A stretch of DNA of 13,687 bases from assembly GCA_016712985.1 (NCBI GenBank), contig JADJQA010000063.1:1-13687 (forward strand), read 5' to 3'. The DNA comes from Sulfuritalea sp. (GTDB lineage Bacteria > Pseudomonadota > Gammaproteobacteria > Burkholderiales > Rhodocyclaceae). Both the position numbers and the translations under genes were made by a program. Below the pieces are notes generated by a model. The model was not told where the DNA came from. It was given only the letters and a program-made list of their open reading frames with translations, and searched no databases. This document shows, piece by piece, positions 6,535 to 13,539 of this stretch. The stretch's first letter is position 1, and every line of letters begins with the position of its first letter.

Positions 6535-8193
6535 ATGAATGCCGAAGTCAACGTCCCGGACACGGTGGTGCGCCATTTCAGGCAGATCCTGCTATGGCCC
6601 TTGCAACTGATGCCCATTCAGGAAAACGCGCAGATCCAGAAGCACTGGGAAGTACTCGAGAACTCCGGACCTGAAAACCCCTGGCGCGAGCTTTCTTCCG
6701 AGTTCAGCGGAGATCAGTCGACCTTTCAACGACGCCACTACAACGAGTTCGTGACCTTTCTCCCCCACGTGCAGCGCTTCCTCTACGGGGAAGGGCTGGC
6801 GCGCGGCAAAGGCGGCTGGCATGCAGAGTCGCCGATGCGCGTGTTTCGGCGACGCGACATCGCCAAGGCGAAGGCCACGTTCCGCCGCGACAAGCCGCCG
6901 GTGTCGTTCGAGGTCGGCCACGTGGAGCTTTACTTCTTCTATGACATAGATGTCGTGGTGCTGGCCCTGGAGCTTTTCGCCGAAGACATCAGCCTCGAGG
7001 ACGTCCAGCACACCCTGTATCGCTTCGGACGCGCCTATCCACTGGACTGGGATGCGGACGGAACGGGCAACCACTGTGTCGACAAGGTCGAGTGGTTGGC
7101 CGCGGACGCGCGGGTTCTGTCCTGCTCCGACTATGACATCGAGGAAAAATACCTGGCATTCGTCTCCCGCTATCGCTCGCCTTACATCGCCTCGCACTGG
7201 GAGTTCCTGCTGAAGCCTTTGGCACTGCATTACTCGGGTGAACCGGGGCTGATACGCTACCGGCAGCTCGAATTCCACCGCATGCCACTCATGGCGTACA
7301 TTGCGCTGGACGATCCCCGCGTCCTGACGCGGGGCGACTTCGTTCGCCTGGGATTGGCCGCGGTGCCGGGCGAACCCGGTGTCCTGCCCTACTCCGAACG
7401 CCACCTGCTGCGCTTCGAACGGCGTTACTGCTATGACCGCCATTGGTCCAGGGAGGGCGACGCGATGAACACCCGCTTCATCTGCAGCGGGCGGATCCTG
7501 ATCGCGGTCGGCAGCGCGAGTAAGGCGGCTTTCGTCGACAGCGAAACCGGCATGCTCGGCCAGTTCAGGCACCAGTATTTCCTGCTCTTCCTGATCGCGC
7601 ACTTTCATCGCGCGGCGCTGCTGATGCTCTCCGACCGTCTGGTGATCGCATTGAACGATCTGGATATCCAGAATGCCGACAGCGTAAGGCATTTCAAGCG
7701 CCTGATCCGGCAGACCTTCGAGATCTTTCTGCGCTTCACCCACCGTTACTGGTTCCACGATGTCTCCGATCAGGCGCAGGCGCGGGATCTTTTTCACATG
7801 TGCACCGGAAATCTGGGCACCGATGATCTCTACAACGAAGTACGCGAGGAGATTCAGGACATGAGCAGCTATCTCGACAGCGACACCTTGCGCCGCCAGT
7901 CGAACTCGATGGTCCGCCTCACCGTTTCCACCATATTCGGCATGATCGCGACCGTGACCAGCGGTTTCCTCGGGATGAACCTTATCGCCGAAGGCGACGC
8001 CACGTGGACCATGAAGATCCTCTACTTCCTGATGGTGGGCGTGCCTTCGTTGATGCTGGCCCTCTACGTGATACTCAAGTCCAAACGCCTGTCGGACTTC
8101 CTCGATGCGCTCGCGGATGAGCGTTTGTCACCCCGCTCCAAGTCGGTGGCAGCCGAGAACATCTTCCGCAAGCGGACCCGGCCGGTACGGTGA
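6535..8193 (+). CDS. Divergent CorA-like divalent cation transporter with large N-terminal domain
   Basis: 552 residues. The C-terminal part has the two-helix CorA architecture. The first membrane helix (about 460-483) ends in the GMN signature, Gly480-Met481-Asn482, which forms the ion selectivity filter of CorA Mg2+ channels. A short loop (IAEGDATWTM) and a second helix (about 493-513) follow, then a basic tail. The N-terminal 450 residues are much longer than in classical CorA (about 316 residues in total), rich in aromatic and charged residues, and presumably cytoplasmic. The ATG at 6535 is chosen because GGAG lies 6 nt upstream and the protein character begins there; the open frame to its left is weak. 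It is the only intact gene on the plus strand and converges on the spermidine synthase gene with a 38-nt gap. Likely role: Mg2+ or other divalent metal transport in the inner membrane; the ion is inferred. Confidence 0.82.
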   Translation: MNAEVNVPDTVVRHFRQILLWPLQLMPIQENAQIQKHWEVLENSGPENPWRELSSEFSGDQSTFQRRHYNEFVTFLPHVQRFLYGEGLARGKGGWHAESPMRVFRRRDIAKAKATFRRDKPPVSFEVGHVELYFFYDIDVVVLALELFAEDISLEDVQHTLYRFGRAYPLDWDADGTGNHCVDKVEWLAADARVLSCSDYDIEEKYLAFVSRYRSPYIASHWEFLLKPLALHYSGEPGLIRYRQLEFHRMPLMAYIALDDPRVLTRGDFVRLGLAAVPGEPGVLPYSERHLLRFERRYCYDRHWSREGDAMNTRFICSGRILIAVGSASKAAFVDSETGMLGQFRHQYFLLFLIAHFHRAALLMLSDRLVIALNDLDIQNADSVRHFKRLIRQTFEIFLRFTHRYWFHDVSDQAQARDLFHMCTGNLGTDDLYNEVREEIQDMSSYLDSDTLRRQSNSMVRLTVSTIFGMIATVTSGFLGMNLIAEGDATWTMKILYFLMVGVPSLMLALYVILKSKRLSDFLDALADERLSPRSKSVAAENIFRKRTRPVR

Positions 8194-8231
8194 GACACCG
8201 GGGATACCCGAATATCAAGGTCGAGGCTGAT

Positions 8232-9734
8232 TCAGTGCACCTGCACCCTGCCCCATTCGCGCTCGAAGATGCGCACCAGGTTCTGGTTGTCGAGGCGGTT
8301 GGGTTCCGCCGGCACACGCGCCATGTCGGCCGGGAAGTGGAGCAGCGCGGGCAAGGTGTCGACTGTGACGAAGCGCGTCGGCACCGGAATCGCGGCAGGC
8401 AGCCGATACTCGCGTTTGCCGGCGAGGATGAAGCCCCACTCGCCGAAGCTGGGGACCAGAGCGTGATAGGGCGCGGTCTGCCAGCCGGCGGCTTCGAGCG
8501 TCGCGACCACGGTCCAGAAGCTCTCCCGCGCATACAGCGGCGAGGTGGCCTGCACCACGATCAGGCCGGTCTCGGCAACGTGCCGCTTCAGTAACCGATA
8601 GAAGGCGGTCGAGTAGAGCTTGCCCAGGCTGTGGTTGGACGGATCGGGGAAGTCGGCGACGACGAAGTCGAACATCTCCGGCGAGGCTTCCAGCCATTGC
8701 AGGGCATCGGCGTTGATGACCGTCAGCTTTGGCGAATTCAGCGCGCCGCGGTTCAGCTCAACCAGCATGGCCGATTGCGAGAACAGTTGCGTCATGCGCG
8801 GATCGAGATCGACCAGTGTGATGCTCTCGACCTGCGGATATTTGAGGATCTCGCGCACCGCCAGGCCGTCGCCGCCGCCCAGCACGAGTACCCGACGCGC
8901 GCCGGGCGAGGCGGCCATGCCCGGATGCACCAGCGCCTCGTGGTAGCGATATTCGTCGTGCGAGGAAAACTGCAAGTTGTGGTTCAGGTACAGCCGCAGT
9001 TCGTCGCGCCAGCGCGTGACGAAGATGCGCTGGTAGGGGCTCGACTCGGCATGGACGATGTCCTCGTTGTAGAGATTCGCCTCGGCCAGGCTGACGAAAG
9101 CTCCGGCGAAGCCGAAGCCCGTCGCGAGCATGGCAATCACCGCGATGCATTGCGCGCGCAACATCACCGGTGCGCCGATCTGCGCGCGGAACAACCAGAG
9201 GGCCCAGGCGGCGACCAGCGCGTTGAGCAGCCCGAACAGCAGGGCGCTCCTCACCAGTCCCAGGTGCGGCGCCAGCAGCAGGGGGAACAGCACCGACACG
9301 GCCAGCGCGCCGATGTAGTCAAACGTCAGCACCTGCGCCACCAGGTCCTTGAACGCCACCTCGCGCTTGAGGATGCGCATGATCAGCGGAATTTCCAGCC
9401 CCACCAGGATGCCGATCAGCAGCACCAGACCATACAGCGCCAGGCGAAAAGGCCCCGAGTGCAGCGTAAACAACAGGAACAGCAGCCCTGCCGAGAGGCC
9501 GCCGAGCAGGCCCACCAGCAGCTCGATCTGGATGAAGCGCACCAGCAGGTTGCCAACCACGTGCTTCGACAGCCACGAACCGATGCCCATGGCGAACAGG
9601 TAGACGCCAATCACCGTGGAAAACTGCATCACCGAATCGCCCAGCAGGTAGCTCGCCAGCGCGCCGGCGATCAGCTCGTAAGCCAGCCCGCAGGAGGCAA
9701 CGATGAAGACAGAGACCAGCAGGGGACGCTGCAT
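8232..9734 (-). CDS. speE: Membrane-embedded spermidine synthase (polyamine aminopropyltransferase)
   Basis: 500 residues: seven predicted membrane helices in the first ~230 residues, then a soluble aminopropyltransferase domain. Family signatures are present: SPYQRI, DEYRYHEALVHP, the AdoMet-type loop GGGDG at residues 286-290 followed by an acidic VDLDP strand end, and DFPDP at 361-365, whose Asp364 matches the catalytic Asp of spermidine synthases. The enzyme would transfer the aminopropyl group of decarboxylated AdoMet to putrescine or another amine, with the active domain held at the inner membrane. SpeD encoded in this window supplies the donor. The ATG at 9732-9734 is chosen because it directly precedes the first membrane helix; an in-frame start at 9836 would overlap the small upstream gene and add a non-hydrophobic stretch. 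The ribosome binding site is weak. The acceptor is unknown and may not be free putrescine. Confidence 0.9.
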   Translation of the reverse strand: MQRPLLVSVFIVASCGLAYELIAGALASYLLGDSVMQFSTVIGVYLFAMGIGSWLSKHVVGNLLVRFIQIELLVGLLGGLSAGLLFLLFTLHSGPFRLALYGLVLLIGILVGLEIPLIMRILKREVAFKDLVAQVLTFDYIGALAVSVLFPLLLAPHLGLVRSALLFGLLNALVAAWALWLFRAQIGAPVMLRAQCIAVIAMLATGFGFAGAFVSLAEANLYNEDIVHAESSPYQRIFVTRWRDELRLYLNHNLQFSSHDEYRYHEALVHPGMAASPGARRVLVLGGGDGLAVREILKYPQVESITLVDLDPRMTQLFSQSAMLVELNRGALNSPKLTVINADALQWLEASPEMFDFVVADFPDPSNHSLGKLYSTAFYRLLKRHVAETGLIVVQATSPLYARESFWTVVATLEAAGWQTAPYHALVPSFGEWGFILAGKREYRLPAAIPVPTRFVTVDTLPALLHFPADMARVPAEPNRLDNQNLVRIFEREWGRVQVH

Positions 9735-9786
9735 TAGAGAGCCCGGATCCGAACCAGCTTCCCAGCGCTGCTTGCGGAAGGAATCA

Positions 9787-9930
9787 TTACTTGTGGAAGG
9801 CCCGCGCGGCGCTGGCGGAACGCACCAGTTGGGCATCGGCGCTTTCGGAGAACAGGCTCCAGCCGAGGGACTGCCCGTAGTGGAACAGGGCGAACGCCGC
9901 CGTGCTGAGGATCATCGCGACGCGCGGCAT
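9787..9930 (-). CDS. 47-residue small membrane protein, unrecognised
   Basis: The ATG overlaps the TGA of the upstream DUF4178 gene in a TGATG arrangement, and the stop TAA is at 9787-9789, 52 nt before the spermidine synthase start. The product begins M-P-R-V-A-M-I-L and has one short hydrophobic segment (about residues 4-16, then FHYGQSLGWSLF), an acidic stretch and a basic end, so it is probably a single-pass membrane peptide. I do not recognise a family. Support for it being real: exact coupling to the preceding gene, it fills most of an otherwise empty 195-nt gap inside a co-directional gene series, and its composition is protein-like. It could help assemble the DUF4178 protein or the membrane synthase. 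Confidence 0.65.
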   Translation of the reverse strand: MPRVAMILSTAAFALFHYGQSLGWSLFSESADAQLVRSASAARAFHK

Positions 9931-11882
9931 CAGTCGTCTCCCCCGGAATCGCCATCGCTGTCGGTGGAACCGCGCTCGGCGCCGCTGGAAAGATAGTCCG
10001 CGTTCTGCCAGCGCCGGTTCTCGAAGCCGCTCATGCGGTAGCGGCTGAACAGGGGAAAGGAGGCAAGGAAAATCAGCAGCAGGAAGAAGTTGCTCCAGGC
10101 CGCCTGATCGCGGATCACCTTGATGCGGTCGGCCACCGCGACGGGCTTTTCGTCGGAGATTTCCGGGTCGATGACGAAATAGTAGGTGCCGGCCGGCAGA
10201 TCGCGGAACACCAGTTCGCGCGAACGATCGCCTTCGCTCCAGCTTTCGCCATCGTCCACCCCATGCCAGTAGGAGACATCGCTTTGCGCGACCCAGGCCC
10301 GTCCGCTGTCCTTGTCGACCAGGGTCAGGCCCAGCCCCAGCCAGTTGTTGTCGAGATCGGTTTCGTGGCGCATTGCAAGGTTTCTCGCGCCCTTGTCGAG
10401 CCGGAACGTCTCCGTGGTGACGGGCTCCTCGTTCGCGGGCGAGAACACCAGTCGCTGGTCGAGCAGCGTGCGGCCGCCCAGAAAGAAGAACCAGAGCAGT
10501 TGCGCGACGATTGCAAGGGCGAGGAATTTCCAGAAACTTCGGCAGACGCGGCGATGACTTTCGCTGCGTGGATTCGGCTGGTTCGGGCCGATACCGACGG
10601 CCGCGGGCAGCGTCGGTTTCGGCTTGAAGGCAGCCACGACTTCCTCGGCCGGGAGGTACTCGCCGATCGACCAGGTCGTTTCGTTATGGCTCGATTCCCG
10701 GCTCAGCATCTTCGGCGGCGCAATAAAATCGATGGTTTCCCAGATTTCGCCGACGCTGACCTTCCAGGTGAATTCGCCGATGACATAACGGGTTTCGGCG
10801 CTACCCGCCGAGTAGCGTCGATATTGTTCCCCGTTCCAGGAGACCACCGGCTGGCCGACGGCGTAGCGCGGCGGTGTGGCGACGGGGCTGACCCAATTCC
10901 AGTGTCCTTCCGCTTCGACCAGCCAGCGGAAACCCTCGCTCGGATGGTGCAGCAGGTATTCCTGCCAGGGGTAGTCGATGCCATCCGCCGTGATGGCCCG
11001 CTCCTGAAAGCCGATCACGGTCCAGTCCTTGCCGACGAAACGCCCGGTGCTGCCCAGCGCCAACAGCGGTTCGATGCGTGTCGCGGCGGCGGCCCTGGCG
11101 AGGATGCGCAGGCTTTCATTGTCCGGCTCGAGCACACTCAGGCAGGATGGACAGGCGACGCTTTGCACCGCTTTGTCGTGCAGCGCGATGGCTCCGCCGC
11201 AAGCCGGACATTGCAGCGCCTTCAGCGTTCCGGCTGGCTTTGGCGCTGCCGGCCCATCACGCAGATTGGCGAACCTGAATGCCGCAAACGGCAGCGATTC
11301 GCCGACGAAGAGCAAGGGCGGTGTTTCCGAGTAGTCGATGCTGGCGAAGGCCGCCGCGGATCCATCGGTGCTACGCAGGTCGACCAGTTGCGCCGGATAG
11401 CCGGCGCCGAAGGCGAAGGGCAGCTCTCCCTGGCCCGAGATGCACAGGGCTTCCTCGATGTTGGTAACGACGAAGTCCCTGCCGGCCAGTCTGATTTCGT
11501 CATTCGGCGTCAGCGAGGCGAACTCGGGCAGCGGTCCATTCGGTGCGGTGAGGAAGCTGATCAGGTACTCGCCGCCGGCATCGGAAAGCCAGCCGCCGCG
11601 CTGGTCATCGAACAGCAGATGCCACTCGTTCCAGACGCCCGCCGCGTAGCGCAACTGGATGCGCCCGACCACCGCGAAATGCACGCCGCGATACTGGCCC
11701 TCGGCGCCGATCCGGATCGGCGACGCGTCCTCGACCAGATCGGCCATGCGGCCGAGGTTTTCGAGCTTGCCGCCCTGGCGCACCAAGGTGCTGCGGCAGA
11801 ACTCGCAGACACCATGAAACGACGCCGACGATTTGAAGACAACCGGCGCACCGCAGGCCGGGCAGTTGGCGCTGAAGGGCAT
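9930..11882 (-). CDS. Double zinc-ribbon/DUF4178 membrane protein
   Basis: 650 residues with an internal repeat. A four-Cys zinc ribbon (Cys7, 10, 26, 29; CPACG...CEFC) is followed by a DUF4178-like beta domain (about 45-180) that includes WNEWHLLFDD. A second ribbon (Cys225, 228, 244, 247; CPACG...CPSC) is followed by a second DUF4178-like domain (about 260-420) that includes YPWQEYLLHH. Two membrane helices (about 450-470 and 596-617) enclose a roughly 125-residue, probably periplasmic, beta-rich segment. The C-terminal tail is acidic and Ser/Gly-rich. DUF4178 has no established biochemical role; the family recurs near polyamine, DUF350 and SPFH genes. The ATG at 11880-11882 is chosen because it lies just before the first ribbon; the open frame upstream runs into the REP repeats. 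No good ribosome binding site is visible. Translation of the next small gene is coupled to its stop codon. Confidence 0.85.
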   Translation of the reverse strand: MPFSANCPACGAPVVFKSSASFHGVCEFCRSTLVRQGGKLENLGRMADLVEDASPIRIGAEGQYRGVHFAVVGRIQLRYAAGVWNEWHLLFDDQRGGWLSDAGGEYLISFLTAPNGPLPEFASLTPNDEIRLAGRDFVVTNIEEALCISGQGELPFAFGAGYPAQLVDLRSTDGSAAAFASIDYSETPPLLFVGESLPFAAFRFANLRDGPAAPKPAGTLKALQCPACGGAIALHDKAVQSVACPSCLSVLEPDNESLRILARAAAATRIEPLLALGSTGRFVGKDWTVIGFQERAITADGIDYPWQEYLLHHPSEGFRWLVEAEGHWNWVSPVATPPRYAVGQPVVSWNGEQYRRYSAGSAETRYVIGEFTWKVSVGEIWETIDFIAPPKMLSRESSHNETTWSIGEYLPAEEVVAAFKPKPTLPAAVGIGPNQPNPRSESHRRVCRSFWKFLALAIVAQLLWFFFLGGRTLLDQRLVFSPANEEPVTTETFRLDKGARNLAMRHETDLDNNWLGLGLTLVDKDSGRAWVAQSDVSYWHGVDDGESWSEGDRSRELVFRDLPAGTYYFVIDPEISDEKPVAVADRIKVIRDQAAWSNFFLLLIFLASFPLFSRYRMSGFENRRWQNADYLSSGAERGSTDSDGDSGGDD

Positions 11883-11903
11883 TAGAAAAACACGGAATAT
11901 GCC

Positions 11904-11970
11904 GTCACACCGGCGAAAGCCGGTGTCCAGCACCTGGATTCTTCTGGATTCCGGCGTTCGCCGGAATGAC
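11904..11970. repeat. Pair of inverted REP-type palindromes (BIME-like)
   Basis: Two 27-bp units face each other: 11904-11930 (ACACCGGC, loop GAAA, GCCGGTGT) and 11944-11970, which read on the other strand is the same unit with arms ATTCCGGC and GCCGGAAT around GAAC. Both begin GTCA and end TCCAG. The arm differences are compensatory, so both keep a perfect 8-bp stem. They are separated by 13 nt. The element lies in the gap between the SPFH gene and the DUF4178 gene and could slow transcription or protect upstream mRNA. Such repeats are usually scattered over a genome and mobilised by RAYT proteins; none is encoded here. Confidence 0.85.
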
Positions 11971-12017
11971 GAATTGGCACGTGATCAGCACTTCCCTACA
12001 AGAAAACCTGGTGGGTC

Positions 12018-13061
12018 TTACCCAAGCTTCTTCAGCAGCTCCGCCTTCTTTGCATCGAACTCGGCCTGGGACAGGATGCCCTTACCCACCAGGCCATGCA
12101 GTTTCTCCAGCGTGGCGACGACTTCGTCCGCGGAGACGGCAGCAGCGGGTACCGCGGTCGGCGCCGGCGCGACGGCAGCCGGCGCGGTCGCTGCCGGGTG
12201 CAATGCCTGCGCCATCGAGGCCGCCACCTGCTGGCCGACACCGAAGCCGACGCCGACGCCGGCGCCCAGACCGGCCAAACCGCCCTCGTTCTGCGCGGCG
12301 AGCGGTATGGCCTCCGCCGTCTGGAACTGCGTGTAGGCCTGCATGCCACCCATCATGTTCACGCCGATGCGCTTGTCGAGCATCGCCTGCAGTTCCTCGG
12401 GCAGCGAGATGTTCTGCACGTTGAGGCTGTCCAGCGTCAGGCCGTACCCGGCGAACATCGGGTCGAGCTTGGCTTTGAGCGCCTTGCCGAACTCCTCCTG
12501 GTTGCCGGCCATGTCGATGAAGGGCACGCCGGATTCGCCGAAGATGTCCGAGATGTGGCCGACGACGGTGTTGCGCAACTGGCCTTCGAGCTGGTCCGAG
12601 CCGTACTTGTCCAGTGTGCCGGAAATCGTCGTGTGGAAGGCCTTCGGATCGCTCAGGTGGAAGGCGTAGATGCCGAAGGCGCGCAACCGGACGATGCCGA
12701 ATTCCCTGTCGCGGATGGTGACGGGGTTCGGCGTTCCCCACTTGCGGTCGAGTTTCTGGCGCGTGCTGAAGAAGTAGACGTCGGACTTGAAGGGCGACTC
12801 GAACAGCTTGTCCCAGTTCTTCAGGTAGGTCAGCACCGGCAGCGTCTGCGTGGTGAGTTTGTACATGCCGGGACCGAAGATGTCGGCGATCTGGCCCTCA
12901 TTGACGAACACCGCCATCTGCGATTCGCGCACCGTCAGGCTGGCGCCGTGCTGGATCTCGAACTCGGCCATCGGAAAGCGCCAGGCGATCGTGTCGCCAT
13001 CGTCCTCGGTCCATTGGATGATGTCGATAAACTGTTTCTTGATGAAGTCCATGAGTGCCAT
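12018..13061 (-). CDS. SPFH/Band 7-like protein with C-terminal SHOCT domain
   Basis: 347 residues. Residues about 10-245 form an SPFH-type region of the YdjI-like class once called virion core protein: it begins with IIQWTEDDGDTIAWRFP, includes VRESQMAVFVNEGQ, and ends near LPEELQAMLDKRIGVNMMG. A Gly-rich segment (GGLAGLGAGVGVGFGVG) and an Ala/Pro linker follow. The last ~32 residues (LEKLHGLVGKGILSQAEF and beyond) form a SHOCT oligomerisation motif. There is no signal peptide, so it is probably cytoplasmic and attached to the membrane or to the DUF350 protein. SPFH proteins build large membrane scaffolds. The ATG at 13059-13061 has GGGAG about 7 nt upstream. It is the second gene of the series, 19 nt after the DUF350 stop, so co-transcription is likely. 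Confidence 0.9.
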   Translation of the reverse strand: MALMDFIKKQFIDIIQWTEDDGDTIAWRFPMAEFEIQHGASLTVRESQMAVFVNEGQIADIFGPGMYKLTTQTLPVLTYLKNWDKLFESPFKSDVYFFSTRQKLDRKWGTPNPVTIRDREFGIVRLRAFGIYAFHLSDPKAFHTTISGTLDKYGSDQLEGQLRNTVVGHISDIFGESGVPFIDMAGNQEEFGKALKAKLDPMFAGYGLTLDSLNVQNISLPEELQAMLDKRIGVNMMGGMQAYTQFQTAEAIPLAAQNEGGLAGLGAGVGVGFGVGQQVAASMAQALHPAATAPAAVAPAPTAVPAAAVSADEVVATLEKLHGLVGKGILSQAEFDAKKAELLKKLG

Positions 13062-13080
13062 GAGCGTCTCCCTGTAAGCG

Positions 13081-13485
13081 TTAATAGGTCATGCAGGCGG
13101 CGTTGATCAGTCCGACGGTAAGCGATAGCGCACCGACAAGAGTGGCGGGCGCCACGCGCCCGGCCGCAATGACTTCCTGAAGCTGCGGCAGCGCCACGCG
13201 CGCCGCGCCCCAGGCCAGCAGTTGGACAATGCCCGCGACCACGCCCCAGACTGCCAGATCGAGCAAGGTGTCGCTGTGGGCGATGACATTGGCAATGGGC
13301 AGGGCGAAGCCGAGCACGGCGCCGGAGAGCAAGATGGCCGCCGCGGTGTTGTTGGTGCGGATCAGGGCGATCTCATCGTAGGGCGTGACGTAGAGGTAGA
13401 TCGCGACGAATGCGGCCAGCAGTGCGATGGCGGTAGCGAAGTAGGCGAGAAAGTTCGGCAGCGTGGCGAGAAAGTGGGCGGGCAT
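13081..13485 (-). CDS. DUF350 (YjfL-like) four-helix inner membrane protein
   Basis: 134 residues with four predicted membrane helices at about 11-32, 45-68, 73-96 and 114-134, and the family-typical YVTPYDEIALIRTNNTAAA stretch joining helices 1 and 2. DUF350 proteins are small inner-membrane proteins of unknown function that recur with SPFH, DUF4178 and polyamine genes. The ATG at 13483-13485 is chosen because GGAGGAG lies 7-8 nt upstream, the strongest ribosome binding site in the window; an in-frame start nine codons earlier would overlap that site. It appears to be the first gene of the series, with a candidate promoter directly upstream. Confidence 0.9.
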   Translation of the reverse strand: MPAHFLATLPNFLAYFATAIALLAAFVAIYLYVTPYDEIALIRTNNTAAAILLSGAVLGFALPIANVIAHSDTLLDLAVWGVVAGIVQLLAWGAARVALPQLQEVIAAGRVAPATLVGALSLTVGLINAACMTY

Positions 13486-13510
13486 GGGACACTCCTCCGG
13501 ACGATGGCGC

Positions 13511-13539
13511 ATTGTCTGTCATGAAGAAGGGGTTATCAA
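13511..13539 (-). promoter_or_regulatory. Candidate sigma70-type promoter for the DUF350 gene series
   Basis: On the minus strand TTGATA (13534-13539, 5 of 6 to the -35 consensus) is separated by exactly 17 nt from GACAAT (13511-13516, 4 of 6 to the -10 consensus). Initiation would fall near 13504, about 20 nt before the DUF350 start, leaving just enough leader for the strong GGAGGAG ribosome binding site. Confidence 0.45.

Noticed and set aside
6592..7797. 401-codon minus-strand open frame inside the CorA-like gene
   Set aside because: It is a shadow of the plus-strand gene, which has the GMN motif, membrane helices and a ribosome binding site; the minus-strand product has no recognisable features.
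8194..8231. Possible terminator between the converging CorA-like and synthase genes
   Set aside because: Only a 4-bp CGGG/CCCG hairpin without a T-run is visible, too weak to call.
8631..9737. 368-codon plus-strand frame rich in Gln and His opposite the synthase gene
   Set aside because: It mirrors Leu/Val-rich membrane helices on the other strand; the minus-strand frame carries all spermidine synthase motifs.
10263..11885. 540-codon plus-strand open frame opposite the DUF4178 gene
   Set aside because: The Arg/Gly-rich composition is typical of antisense frames in GC-rich genes, while the minus strand has paired zinc ribbons and membrane helices.
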